Positions 16,445-23,887 of a DNA stretch of 23,887 nucleotides are shown piece by piece. Within the stretch, counting starts at the first letter, position 1, and every line of letters begins with the position of its first letter. The notes under the pieces were generated by a model. That model was given only the letters and a program-made list of their open reading frames with translations. It ran no database searches and was not told the DNA's origin. The position numbers and the translations under genes were made by a program. The stretch comes from an uncultured Collinsella sp. (lineage in GTDB: Bacteria; Actinomycetota; Coriobacteriia; Coriobacteriales; Coriobacteriaceae): contig URWC01000010.1 of the NCBI GenBank assembly GCA_900551555.1, forward strand, positions 1-23,887, given 5' to 3'.

Positions 16445-17986
16445 CTACTGTGAGGTGCTGAGCGACCGCCTGACTGCATCACGCCAGCCCGCAAGGTTTT
16501 GCTCGCGGCGCTCGGCGGACATGTGGGGAAGGAAGGTCCTAACGATCTGGGCATTTTGCTCCAGCTCTTCCAGGTCTTCCCAATAGCCGACGGCAAGACC
16601 CGCCAAGTACGCGGCACCGATTGCCGTGGTCTCCACCGTCTCGCATTGCAGCACGGGGATATCCAGCAGGTCGGCCTGGAATTGCATGATGAACTCGTTG
16701 CGCGAGGCACCGCCATCGACAGACAGGCGCTCGATCGAAAGCCCCACGTCCTGCTCCATGGCGCGCAGCACGTCGTAGCTCTGATATGCCATGGATTCGC
16801 AGGCGGCACGTACGATGGTCGCGCGACTCGAGGCACCGGTCAGGCCGCACACGATACCGCGGGCACGCGGGTCCCACCAGGGAGCGCCCAGGCCAGCGAA
16901 GGCGGGGACGAAGTAGCAGCCCTCATTGTCGTTGATCGAAGCGGCGAGTTGCGCGGACTCGCTCACACTCGAGATGATGCCCATGTTGTTGCGAAGCCAG
17001 TTCATCGTTGAGCCGGCGGCAAAAATAGAGCCCTCGAGCGCATAGCTGACTTTGCCGTCCGCAGCGATACCGATGGTGGAGACCAGGCCATTCTTGGATT
17101 CGACGATCTCGTCGCCGGTGTTCATGAGCATAAAGCAGCCCGTGCCATAGGTGTTTTTGGTCTGGCCGGGACGGAAACAACAGTGGCCGAACAGCGATGC
17201 CTGCTGGTCACCCGCCACGCCCATGATGGGCGGCATGTTGGTCATGATATCGCTCGCGACGTGGCCGTACTCGCCGGAACTCCAGCGGACCTCGGGCATC
17301 ATGGAACGTGGAACGTCAAAGAGTGCCAGCAGGTCGTCGTCCCAATCGAGCGTATGGATATTAAAGAGTGCCGTGCGGCTGGCATTGGTGTAGTCGGTGG
17401 CAAAGACCTGGCCGCCGGTGAGATTGTAGATGAGCCAGGTGTCGATGGTGCCAAACATGAGGTCGCCCGCCGCCGCGCTCTCACGCGCGCCGTCGACGTT
17501 GTCGAGGATCCACTGTACCTTGGAAGCCGAGAAATACGGATCGAGCGTGAGTCCCGTGCGGGAGCGCACCAGCTCTTCTGCGCCCCGCTCGACCAGCTCG
17601 TCGATCAGAGGTGCGGTGCGACGGCATTGCCACACGATGGCGTTATAGATGGGTTGGCCGCTTATGCGGTCCCACACCACCGTGGTCTCGCGCTGGTTGG
17701 AGATACCGATGGCGGCGATGCGGTCAGAATGGATGCCGCTCTTAAACTGGACCTCCATCATCACGCCGATCTGGCTGGCAAGCACCTCCATGGGGTCTTG
17801 CTCTATCCAACCGGGACGCGGGAAGCTGGTTTTGACGCTACGACGTGCCTGCGCGACGATGCAGCCGTACTCGTCGACGATGGTCGCAAGTACCGAGGTG
17901 GTGCCGCAGTCGAGCGCCATGATGTAGGAACCGCCAAAGTTAAACGAGGCATCTTCCATGCCCAGGCTGCCCAGATTCAACGACAT
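16445..17986 (-). CDS. glpK: Glycerol kinase
   Basis: A 513-residue FGGY-family kinase that phosphorylates glycerol to glycerol 3-phosphate with ATP in the cytoplasm. It shows the phosphate-binding DCGTTS (26-31), glycerol-contact NQRETTVVWD (97-106), NAIVWQCRRT (115-124), GVAGDQQASLFGH with its catalytic Asp, NTYGTGCFMLMNTG, and the C-terminal DGGASRNEF. These support glycerol kinase over other FGGY sugar kinases. The N-terminus is about 20 residues longer than usual. The ATG at 17986 is kept because AAAGGTG lies six bases upstream. It begins 13 bases after tsaC, so the two may be co-transcribed. No glpF or glpD is nearby. Confidence 0.95.
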   Translation of the reverse strand: MSLNLGSLGMEDASFNFGGSYIMALDCGTTSVLATIVDEYGCIVAQARRSVKTSFPRPGWIEQDPMEVLASQIGVMMEVQFKSGIHSDRIAAIGISNQRETTVVWDRISGQPIYNAIVWQCRRTAPLIDELVERGAEELVRSRTGLTLDPYFSASKVQWILDNVDGARESAAAGDLMFGTIDTWLIYNLTGGQVFATDYTNASRTALFNIHTLDWDDDLLALFDVPRSMMPEVRWSSGEYGHVASDIMTNMPPIMGVAGDQQASLFGHCCFRPGQTKNTYGTGCFMLMNTGDEIVESKNGLVSTIGIAADGKVSYALEGSIFAAGSTMNWLRNNMGIISSVSESAQLAASINDNEGCYFVPAFAGLGAPWWDPRARGIVCGLTGASSRATIVRAACESMAYQSYDVLRAMEQDVGLSIERLSVDGGASRNEFIMQFQADLLDIPVLQCETVETTAIGAAYLAGLAVGYWEDLEELEQNAQIVRTFLPHMSAERREQNLAGWRDAVRRSLSTSQ

Positions 17987-17999
17987 CGCTTACACCTTT

Positions 18000-18743
18000 C
18001 TATTGCATCGGGTCGGACAGGACCCGTTCGATCTCTGATGCGGGAAGTGCGCCTTGGCGCAGGATCTGGAGCCCGCCGCGCTGGAACGACACGATGGTCG
18101 AGGCGTCGCGACACGGGGTCTCACCGGCATCGACGGCAACATCGACCCCCTCTAGGATGCGACCTTCGACGGCGGCAAAGCTTGCCGGCGAGGGCGCGCC
18201 GTGTGTGTTGGCGCTCGTGCAGGCAAGGGGACTGCCGCAGGCGCGGATGAGCGCTTGGACCACGGGAGAGGCCGAAGCGCGCAGGGCCACGGTGTCGTCG
18301 GCAGCACGCATAAAGGTCGGCACGCAGGGAGCCGCCTTGACCACGATAGTCAGGGCTCCCGGCCAGCATCGTCGCGCAAGTACGCGGGCATCTTCCGGGA
18401 TATCCACGCCATAGCGGTCGAGTGCTTCGACGCCATCGACCAGCCAAGCGACGGTTTGCGTGAGCTCACGTTGCTTGAGAGTGAAGATACGGCGATAGCC
18501 GGTGCCGAGCGCAGGAACTGCGGCGCCATTGACGGCAGCCTGCGGATCGCGCGGCCACGATGGGAATTCGCTTGTATCTTGGGGCACGGCGTCCGAGAAG
18601 GCGTTGACTGCCACGGCGACACCGTAGACGGTCTCGGTCGGAATCAAGGCCAGGCCGCCGCGGCCGAGCACCTCGGCCGTGCGCTCGACGGCAAGCCGAT
18701 GCGGCTCGCGCGTTCCCTCGTATACCCGATAGACCGTCTGCAT
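18000..18743 (-). CDS. tsaC: L-threonylcarbamoyladenylate synthase (Sua5/YciO/YrdC family)
   Basis: A 247-residue enzyme that makes threonylcarbamoyl-AMP from threonine, bicarbonate and ATP for the t6A modification at position 37 of ANN-decoding tRNAs. Family motifs are GGLALIPTETVYGV (29-42), TLKQRE (88-93, the KxR motif), PGALTIVV (128-135), VALRASASP, CTSAN.HG.PSP and STIVSF. Between the first motif and KxR there are about 35 extra residues (48-82, Pro/Ala-rich) not present in E. coli TsaC. There is no C-terminal Sua5 domain. The gene normally follows prmC closely; here the toxin-antitoxin pair separates them. The symbol is by family; Sua5-type naming would be equally valid. Confidence 0.9.
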   Translation of the reverse strand: MQTVYRVYEGTREPHRLAVERTAEVLGRGGLALIPTETVYGVAVAVNAFSDAVPQDTSEFPSWPRDPQAAVNGAAVPALGTGYRRIFTLKQRELTQTVAWLVDGVEALDRYGVDIPEDARVLARRCWPGALTIVVKAAPCVPTFMRAADDTVALRASASPVVQALIRACGSPLACTSANTHGAPSPASFAAVEGRILEGVDVAVDAGETPCRDASTIVSFQRGGLQILRQGALPASEIERVLSDPMQ

Positions 18744-18891
18744 GTGTATGCCAGCCCCTTACGCTCCGGTGCAAGTTTGTTTACTGTGGGGCATTCTCGC
18801 ACGAAACATTCAACCTATTTGCCCAGAGCGCATGTTGGTTTGGTGAGCGGCTCTAGTAGTCGGTGAAAGTGAGGGGGTTAATTGAAGATTT

Positions 18892-19194
18892 TTAGCGCGC
18901 AAGCGTAACGGTACGATCGGGAAACTCGATGCTTGCAACCAGTTTTCCGCCGAGGCTCTCTGCGTACCTGCTCAGCGTGTCGAGCCTCATCGAACCCAAC
19001 TCCCCACGCTCGAGCTCGGATACACGTTTTTGAGAAACGCCCATCGACTGGGCGACCGACGCCTGTGTTAGATCTTTTAACCTGCGAATCTGAGCAAGCT
19101 TATAGGCTTCGATACGATCGCGAGTCCTCTCCTGCTCGGCGGTAATGGAGTCGCGTGTTATCCCGCGAGATTCCATATACTCATGCAGTTCCAT
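18892..19194 (-). CDS. Antitoxin, helix-turn-helix XRE type (HigA-like)
   Basis: A 100-residue DNA-binding protein, charged at the N-terminus. The helix-turn-helix is at about 42-64 (LTQASVAQSMGVSQKRVSEL), and a short C-terminal segment ends in IEFPDRTVTLAR. Its start overlaps the last 14 bases of the toxin gene (19181-19194), with AAGGAGG about 10 bases upstream, so translation is coupled. In HigB/HigA systems the order toxin then antitoxin is normal, and the antitoxin neutralises the toxin and represses the shared promoter. No terminator is seen between it and tsaC. Confidence 0.85.
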   Translation of the reverse strand: MELHEYMESRGITRDSITAEQERTRDRIEAYKLAQIRRLKDLTQASVAQSMGVSQKRVSELERGELGSMRLDTLSRYAESLGGKLVASIEFPDRTVTLAR

Positions 19195-19576
19195 CTCGAT
19201 CGAGCCTCCTTACGTGGCGACGGTATATTTGCTCGGCCCTTGGAATGTTGATCGCATACCAACCGTTCCATTTTGCCCTTGACGATCCCGCTCGCGACTT
19301 ATCACCCGCCAATAGCAATACCGCCTGGCGCTTGGGGTCAAAGGCGAAGAGGATGCGAATCACCTGCCCACCACACGACGTCACTCTCAGCTCCTTTAAA
19401 TGATGAAGCTTCGAGCCCTTTACGCGGTCAACCAGCGGACGACCAAGGCTGGGACCTTCCTTCTCGAGCACCAAAAGGTCTGCATAAATCTGCTTCAGCG
19501 TAGCTTCATCCTGCTCATCAAGCCAAGGTTCAATGTAATCAAGCACGATACGGTACCGATGCAGCTGATTTGACAT
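19181..19576 (-). CDS. RelE/ParE-superfamily toxin (HigB / Gp49-like)
   Basis: A 131-residue small basic protein of the phage Gp49/HigB type, usually a ribosome-dependent mRNA endonuclease. Seen here: GRPLVDRVKG-SKLHHLKELRV (about 45-65), RILFAFDPKRQAVLLLAGDK (about 73-92) and the terminal pattern WY.INIPRAEQIYRRH (about 105-120), all typical of the family. Length is normal. The ATG at 19576 has AGAAGGAG six bases upstream. A promoter and a palindrome lie directly ahead. The pair looks intact, so I infer it is functional, but activity cannot be read from sequence. Confidence 0.86.
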   Translation of the reverse strand: MSNQLHRYRIVLDYIEPWLDEQDEATLKQIYADLLVLEKEGPSLGRPLVDRVKGSKLHHLKELRVTSCGGQVIRILFAFDPKRQAVLLLAGDKSRAGSSRAKWNGWYAINIPRAEQIYRRHVRRLDRDGTA

Positions 19577-19585
19577 ACCTTTCTC

Positions 19586-19618
19586 CTTCTATAGTAGAAG
19601 TTTTACGGTATATTGCAA
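19586..19618 (-). promoter_or_regulatory. Toxin-antitoxin promoter with overlapping palindromic operator
   Basis: On the minus strand TTGCAA (19618-19613) and TACTAT (19596-19591) are 16 bases apart. The -10 lies inside a perfect inverted repeat, CTTCTA-3-TAGAAG (19586-19600), which also reaches into the ribosome binding site. This is the layout expected for autorepression by the HTH antitoxin. Confidence 0.5.
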
Positions 19619-19651
19619 GGACAAACTTGCGCAAATGTCTATTTATTCAGC

Positions 19652-20149
19652 TTAAATACGCTGTTTGGGCTCGGTGACGATGGCTCGAACGATGCGGGGA
19701 CGATCGGTGAGGTCGTGGACGATACGCACGTCCGAAAGGCCTGCTTGACGACAGAGCTCGGCCGCGGCGTCGAGCGCGCCCTCGTAGAGCTCGCAGGCAA
19801 ACAGGCCGCCGGCACGCAGCATGTAGGGCGCCGCGTTGAGCAGGCGGCGGAAGATATCGAGACCGTCGGCGCCGCCCTCGAGCGCCAGGTCGGGCTCAAA
19901 GTCCTTGACCTCGTGCGGCAGCGAACGCATGACGCCGGTCGGGATGTAAGGTGGGTTGGAGACGAGCACGTCGAAGGTGCCCCACTCTTCGCGGGGAATG
20001 GAACTCACCAGGTTGGTGAGGCTAAAGGCAACCTCATCTGCCGTGAGGCCGAGGGCGTCGCGGTTTTTGGTGGCCAGATCGATGGCGCGCGGCTCGATAT
20101 CGGTGGCGGTGCAGGTAACGTGGCCGCGGCGCTCCCAGGCAAGGGTCAC
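19652..20149 (-). CDS. prmC: Peptide chain release factor N5-glutamine methyltransferase, 3' part (truncated at junction)
   Basis: About 166 residues of PrmC, which methylates the glutamine of the GGQ motif in release factors using SAM. The diagnostic NPPYIPTG substrate motif is present, preceded by ATDIEPRAI (second SAM motif) and followed by the usual C-terminal strands ending PKQRI. The N-terminal substrate-binding domain and the first SAM motif (DxGxGxG) are missing because the sequence switches to tuf at about 20,145-20,153. The frame runs a further 11 codons to 20182, but those are out-of-frame tuf sequence. Nothing suggests the gene is broken in the living organism; the break coincides with the contig junction. 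The stop is at 19652. Confidence 0.88.
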   Translation of the reverse strand: MTLAWERRGHVTCTATDIEPRAIDLATKNRDALGLTADEVAFSLTNLVSSIPREEWGTFDVLVSNPPYIPTGVMRSLPHEVKDFEPDLALEGGADGLDIFRRLLNAAPYMLRAGGLFACELYEGALDAAAELCRQAGLSDVRIVHDLTDRPRIVRAIVTEPKQRI

Positions 20150-20153
20150 GCGG
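20145..20153. other. Chimeric junction between prmC and tuf
   Basis: To the left, reading is coriobacterial PrmC in one frame; to the right, EF-Tu in another frame, ending at Pro-Pro-Arg-Asp (residue 206). About nine bases (minus CCGCGTGAC) are compatible with both sides. GC content and codon use change here. Confidence 0.75.
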
Positions 20154-20762
20154 AGGCAGAGGAATCCAGTTATCAACTGCATCCATCAATTCCATAACTT
20201 TTTCTTCCCACTGAGGAACACCGTTCAATGCACCCAAAGCAGAACCACGGATGATAGGAGTATTATCGCCATCGAAGTCATAGAATGACAACAATTCACG
20301 CATTTCCATTTCAACCAATTCCAACATTTCTTCGTCATCAACCATGTCGCATTTGTTCAAGAATACAACCAGACGAGGAACGTTTACCTGACGAGCCAAC
20401 AAGATGTGTTCGCGAGTCTGAGGCATAGGACCATCAGTTGCAGCAACTACGATGATAGCACCATCCATCTGAGCAGCACCAGTAACCATGTTCTTTACGT
20501 AGTCGGCGTGTCCCGGACAGTCTACGTGAGCATAGTGACGGTTAGCAGTCTGATACTCTACGTGAGAAGTGTTGATAGTGATACCTCTTTCCTTTTCTTC
20601 AGGAGCGTTATCGATAGAATCGAAAGAACGCAATTCTGACAGACCTTTCTTTGCCAATACTGTTGTAATAGCAGCAGTCAAAGTGGTTTTACCGTGGTCA
20701 ACGTGACCGATAGTACCAATATTAACATGGGTTTTACTTCTGTCAAATTTTTCCTTAGCCAT
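20145..20762 (-). CDS. tuf: Elongation factor Tu, N-terminal G domain only (truncated at junction)
   Basis: The first 206 residues of EF-Tu, the GTPase that brings aminoacyl-tRNA to the ribosome; the full protein is about 394. GTP-binding motifs are complete: GHVDHGKT (19-26), DCPGH (81-85), NKCD (136-139) and SAL (174-176). Domains 2 and 3 are missing, replaced from 20,145 leftward by prmC. The first residues (MAKEKFDRSKTHVNIG) and the AGGAGG ribosome binding site look Firmicutes-like, but the stretch from about 36 onward (AKKGLSELRSFDSIDNAP, TANRHYAH, IPLPPRD) matches Bacteroidetes EF-Tu as I recall it. It follows fusA by 66 bases, the expected operon place. Confidence 0.93.
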
Positions 20763-20782
20763 TTAAATTTCCTCCTAAATAT

Positions 20783-20811
20783 GCTATACATGCAAAATTA
20801 TTGTAATTCAA
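20783..20811 (-). promoter_or_regulatory. Possible internal promoter for tuf
   Basis: In the 66-base fusA-tuf gap, minus-strand TTGAAT (20811-20806) and TATAGC (20788-20783) are 17 bases apart, upstream of AGGAGG. Each box matches the consensus in four of six positions. Extra tuf promoters are common in str operons, but this one is only a sequence match. Confidence 0.3.
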
Positions 20812-20828
20812 TAATCCTTTAAAAGCAA

Positions 20829-22928
20829 CTAGTTTTCTTTTGAATTCTCTTTAATGATCTTTTCTGCAATGCTCTTTGGCACTTCTGCATAATGATCAAA
20901 CTTCATAGAGTAAGTTCCACGTCCCTGAGTGAAGCTACGCAAGTCAGTTACATAACCAAACATTTCTGACAATGGAATGTGTGCACGTACGATAACGGCA
21001 TTTCCACGTTCTTCCTGTTCAGTGATCTGTCCACGACGACTTGATACGTCACCCATAACGCTACCTAAGTATTCATTAGGTGCAGTTACTTCAACAAACA
21101 TGATTGGTTCCAAGATAACTGGTTTACATTTTTTAGCAGCTTCACGTAAAGCCATGCTAGCAGCAATCTTGTATGCCATTTCACTTGAATCGACATCATG
21201 GTAAGAACCATCAAATAATGTAGCTTTGATATCGATTACTGGATAACCAGCGATGATACCATTTTCAAGTGCAGCTTCCAAACCTTCCATTGTAGGTTTG
21301 ATATATTCTCTTGGCACTGTACCACCAACGATTGCATCAACAAATTCAAATCCTTTACCTTCTTCATTAGGTTCAAATTTGATCCATACGTGACCATACT
21401 GTCCACGACCACCTGACTGACGGATATATTTACCTTCACATTCAGCAGCCTGACGAATTGTTTCACGATAAGCAACCTGTGGTTTACCAATGTTTGCTTC
21501 TACTTTAAACTCACGACGAAGACGATCAACGATGATATCAAGGTGAAGTTCACCTACACCAGCGATAATTGTCTGTCCTGTTTCTTCATTTGTATATGTT
21601 TTGAAAGTAGGGTCTTCTTCTGCCAATTTAGCCAAAGCCAATCCCATCTTATCCTGGTCAGCTTTTGTTTTTGGTTCCAAAGACAATTCGATAACTGGTT
21701 CAGGGAATTCCATAGATTCAAGGATGATTGGATCCTTTTCATCACATAAAGTATCACCTGTAGTAGTTACCTTTAAACCAACAGCAGCAGCGATATCCCC
21801 TGCCCATACCTGGTCAATTTCTTTACGGCTGTTAGCATGCATCTGCACGATACGACCGAAACGTTCTTTTTTACCTTTTGAAGAGTTCAATACATAGCTT
21901 CCTGCTGTAGCTGTACCTGAGTACACACGGAAGAATGAAAGCTTACCAACAAATGGGTCTGTCATGATCTTGAACGCAAGAGCTGAGAAAGGTTCTTCAT
22001 CACTAGAATGACGAACAGCATCTTCCCCATCCAATGTTGTACCTTTGATTGATGGTACATCTGTTGGAGCTGGCAAGTAATCAACAACAGCATCCAATAC
22101 TAACTGAACACCTTTGTTCTTGTAAGCAGATCCACAAAGTACTGGGAAGAAATCACCAGCACAAACGGCAATACGTAAAACACGTTTGATTTCGTCAATT
22201 GATGGTTCTTCGCCTTCCAATACCTGCATCATGAAATCTTCATCATAATCAGCAAGATATTCTAATAATTTAGTACGATATTCTTCTACCTGATCAACCA
22301 TATCTTCAGGAACTTCACTAGTCGTAATATTACGTCCATAGTCTCCACTGAAATGATATGTTTTTCTTTCAATAATATCGATAATTGCTTCAAAATCGCT
22401 TTCAGCACCGATTGGCAACTGAATTGGGCATGATTTTGCACCTAAACGGTCAATGATCGTGTTGCAAGACATAATGAAGTCAGCACCCGTAGCATCCATT
22501 TTGTTAACGAATACAATACGAGGAACTCCATAAGTCGTAGCCTGACGCCAAACTGTTTCAGTCTGAGGTTCAACACCTGCTTTAGCATCAAGTACTGTAA
22601 CCGCACCATCCAATACACGCAAAGAACGTTCTACTTCGACAGTGAAGTCTACGTGGCCCGGTGTATCGATGATATTGATACGGCATTCTTCACCTGTACC
22701 ATCTAGTTTTTTCCAATGGCAAGTCGTAGCAGCTGAAGTGATTGTAATACCACGTTCTTGTTCCTGCTCCATCCAGTCCATTGTACTAGCACCATCGTGT
22801 GTTTCACCGATTTTGTGATTTACACCTGAATAATAAAGGATACGTTCAGTTGTTGTAGTTTTTCCAGCATCGATGTGCGCCATGATACCGATGTTACGAG
22901 TATTCTGTAAACTATATTCTCTAGGCAT
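20829..22928 (-). CDS. fusA: Elongation factor G
   Basis: A complete 699-residue EF-G, the GTPase that drives translocation. The G domain shows AHIDAGKT (17-24), DTPGH (88-92) and NKMD (142-145); the domain IV segment with SGGRGQYGHV and the domain V region with FGYVTDLRS.TQGRG are in place. The start ATG 22928 is preceded by AAGGAGAG. Codon use is A/T-rich, quite unlike the genes left of 20,150, and the protein reads as Firmicutes, probably Erysipelotrichia. It is in the normal place, between rpsG (18 bases upstream) and tuf. No fusidic-acid resistance change can be judged by eye. Confidence 0.97.
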   Translation of the reverse strand: MPREYSLQNTRNIGIMAHIDAGKTTTTERILYYSGVNHKIGETHDGASTMDWMEQEQERGITITSAATTCHWKKLDGTGEECRINIIDTPGHVDFTVEVERSLRVLDGAVTVLDAKAGVEPQTETVWRQATTYGVPRIVFVNKMDATGADFIMSCNTIIDRLGAKSCPIQLPIGAESDFEAIIDIIERKTYHFSGDYGRNITTSEVPEDMVDQVEEYRTKLLEYLADYDEDFMMQVLEGEEPSIDEIKRVLRIAVCAGDFFPVLCGSAYKNKGVQLVLDAVVDYLPAPTDVPSIKGTTLDGEDAVRHSSDEEPFSALAFKIMTDPFVGKLSFFRVYSGTATAGSYVLNSSKGKKERFGRIVQMHANSRKEIDQVWAGDIAAAVGLKVTTTGDTLCDEKDPIILESMEFPEPVIELSLEPKTKADQDKMGLALAKLAEEDPTFKTYTNEETGQTIIAGVGELHLDIIVDRLRREFKVEANIGKPQVAYRETIRQAAECEGKYIRQSGGRGQYGHVWIKFEPNEEGKGFEFVDAIVGGTVPREYIKPTMEGLEAALENGIIAGYPVIDIKATLFDGSYHDVDSSEMAYKIAASMALREAAKKCKPVILEPIMFVEVTAPNEYLGSVMGDVSSRRGQITEQEERGNAVIVRAHIPLSEMFGYVTDLRSFTQGRGTYSMKFDHYAEVPKSIAEKIIKENSKEN

Positions 22929-22946
22929 TCAACTGACTCTCCTTTC

Positions 22947-23417
22947 TTACCAACGGTAGTGAGCAAATGCTTTATTTGCTTCTGCCATTTTATGTGTATC
23001 CTCACGTTTTTTAACACTAGCACCTGTTCCGTTAGATGCATCGATGATTTCAGCAGCTAAACGCTGTTCCATCGTCTTTTCATTACGTAAACGTGCATAA
23101 TTTACGATCCAACGAAGACCTAAAGTTAAACGACGTTCATCGCTTACTTCAACTGGTACCTGATAGTTAGCACCACCTACACGTCTAACTTTTAATTCAA
23201 GCTGAGGCATAACATTTTCCAATGCTTGTTCGAAAACTTCCATTGGCTGTTTACCTGTTTTTACTTCTACAATTTCAAACGCGTTGTACAAAATAGTTTG
23301 TGCAACCCCTTTTTTACCATCAATCATGATTTTGTTGATCAAACGAGTAACCAACTTGGAGTTATACATTGGGTCTACTAATACGTCACGTTTGGCAATG
23401 TGTCCTTTTCTAGGCAT
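22947..23417 (-). CDS. rpsG: 30S ribosomal protein S7
   Basis: A complete 156-residue S7, the primary 16S rRNA binding protein of the 3' major domain (small-subunit head). The N-terminus MPRKGHIAKRDVLVDP and the internal RVGGANYQVPVEV (about 78-90) are diagnostic. AGGAGG lies seven bases before the ATG. It is 25 bases after rpsL and 18 bases before fusA. In many bacteria S7 also represses its own operon, but no such site is evident here. Confidence 0.97.
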   Translation of the reverse strand: MPRKGHIAKRDVLVDPMYNSKLVTRLINKIMIDGKKGVAQTILYNAFEIVEVKTGKQPMEVFEQALENVMPQLELKVRRVGGANYQVPVEVSDERRLTLGLRWIVNYARLRNEKTMEQRLAAEIIDASNGTGASVKKREDTHKMAEANKAFAHYRW

Positions 23418-23442
23418 TTAATTTCCTCCTTTCACGATTGAC

Positions 23443-23856
23443 TTATTTCTTAGGTTTTTTAGTTCCATATAAAGAACGAGATTGTTTACGGTCGTTTACA
23501 CCTGCACAGTCAAGTGTACCACGTACGATATGGTAACGAACACCTGGCAAGTCTTTAACACGTCCACCACGAATCAAAACAACACTATGCTCCTGTAAGT
23601 TGTGTCCGATTCCTGGAATATAAGCAGTAACTTCCATTCCATTGCTCAAACGAACACGGGCATATTTACGAAGTGCTGAGTTCGGTTTCTTTGGTGTCAT
23701 TGTACCAACACGAGTACAAACTCCACGTTTCTGAGGGCTTGACAAGTTTGTTGGCTTAGACTGCAATGAGTTGTAACCACGATTCAAAGCTGGTGACTTT
23801 GAAACGTTTTGACTGGCCTTACGACCTTTACGAATCAACTGGTTGATTGTAGGCAT
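23443..23856 (-). CDS. rpsL: 30S ribosomal protein S12
   Basis: A complete 137-residue S12 of the decoding centre. The Gram-positive form is recognised by its extra residues near 27-42. The two streptomycin-related loops are wild type in pattern: TPKKPNS (54-60) and GGRVKDLPG (97-105, with the lysine equivalent to E. coli Lys87 and the aspartate that is methylthiolated in many bacteria). So no classical streptomycin-resistance substitution is seen. The ATG at 23856 has GGAGG five bases upstream. It is the first gene of the operon; its promoter lies beyond the right edge. Confidence 0.97.
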   Translation of the reverse strand: MPTINQLIRKGRKASQNVSKSPALNRGYNSLQSKPTNLSSPQKRGVCTRVGTMTPKKPNSALRKYARVRLSNGMEVTAYIPGIGHNLQEHSVVLIRGGRVKDLPGVRYHIVRGTLDCAGVNDRKQSRSLYGTKKPKK

Positions 23857-23887
23857 AAGATCCTCCTTTCAAAATCTTCTAAACACA

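Noticed and set aside
17183..18250. A 355-codon open frame opposite glpK and tsaC
   Set aside because: It spans two convincingly identified genes and their spacer on the other strand; a composition shadow.
20034..20144. Extension of the EF-Tu frame past residue 206
   Set aside because: The last 36 codons are prmC sequence read out of frame and do not match EF-Tu domain 2, so they are a product of the junction.
20829..23856. Horizontal transfer of a ribosomal operon into the Coriobacteriia chromosome
   Set aside because: It would need two housekeeping genes cut at the same point and no mobile element is present; an assembly chimera explains it more simply.

Overview
The window is not one genome. 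Positions 1 to about 20,150 are GC-rich and read as a Coriobacteriia chromosome, most likely Collinsella: the partial 16S rRNA has the coriobacterial AGAGTTCGATCCTGG 5' end, and the proteins and codon use fit. From about 20,150 to the right edge the DNA is AT-rich. It carries a Firmicutes-type ribosomal operon (rpsL, rpsG, fusA, tuf) that looks like a gut Erysipelotrichia-type organism, except that most of the EF-Tu reading frame is Bacteroidetes-like. Both prmC (coriobacterial) and tuf stop abruptly at the same few bases, so I read this as a chimeric metagenomic contig, or much less likely a recent rearrangement. No undescribed system is needed to explain it.

Layout, left to right. (1) 1-899: 5' part of a 16S rRNA gene on the minus strand, cut by the window edge, followed upstream by a roughly 380-base rrn leader holding several inverted repeats. 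(2) 1303-4187, minus: an alpha-D-phosphohexomutase, a homocysteine S-methyltransferase and a short MntR/DtxR-type metalloregulator. Divergent from the regulator is pepT (4308-5555, plus), and the shared intergenic region holds a clean 8-2-8 palindrome. (3) 5889-8420, minus: murA and a LytR-CpsA-Psr cell-wall polymer ligase. (4) 8509-15392, minus: a complete F1Fo ATP synthase operon in the order atpI-like, B, E, F, H, A, G, D, C, with a recognisable promoter before it and a strong intrinsic terminator after it. (5) 15674-18743, minus: upp, glpK and tsaC (Sua5/YrdC). (6) 18892-19576, minus: a HigB/HigA-type toxin-antitoxin pair sitting between tsaC and the 3' part of prmC (19652 to about 20,149). 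(7) About 20,145-23856, minus: truncated tuf, then fusA, rpsG and rpsL, complete and in the usual str-operon order.

How the parts work together. The order prmC, tsaC, upp, atp operon, murA resembles the order known from Bacillus subtilis, which argues that the Coriobacteriia part is a real, contiguous chromosome segment interrupted only by the toxin-antitoxin module. It joins translation quality (PrmC, TsaC), pyrimidine salvage (Upp), glycerol entry into metabolism (GlpK), energy conversion (ATP synthase) and wall building (MurA, LCP). The sites most worth a second look are the junction, the mosaic EF-Tu, the palindrome between the metalloregulator and pepT, and the terminator pressed against the murA ribosome binding site.
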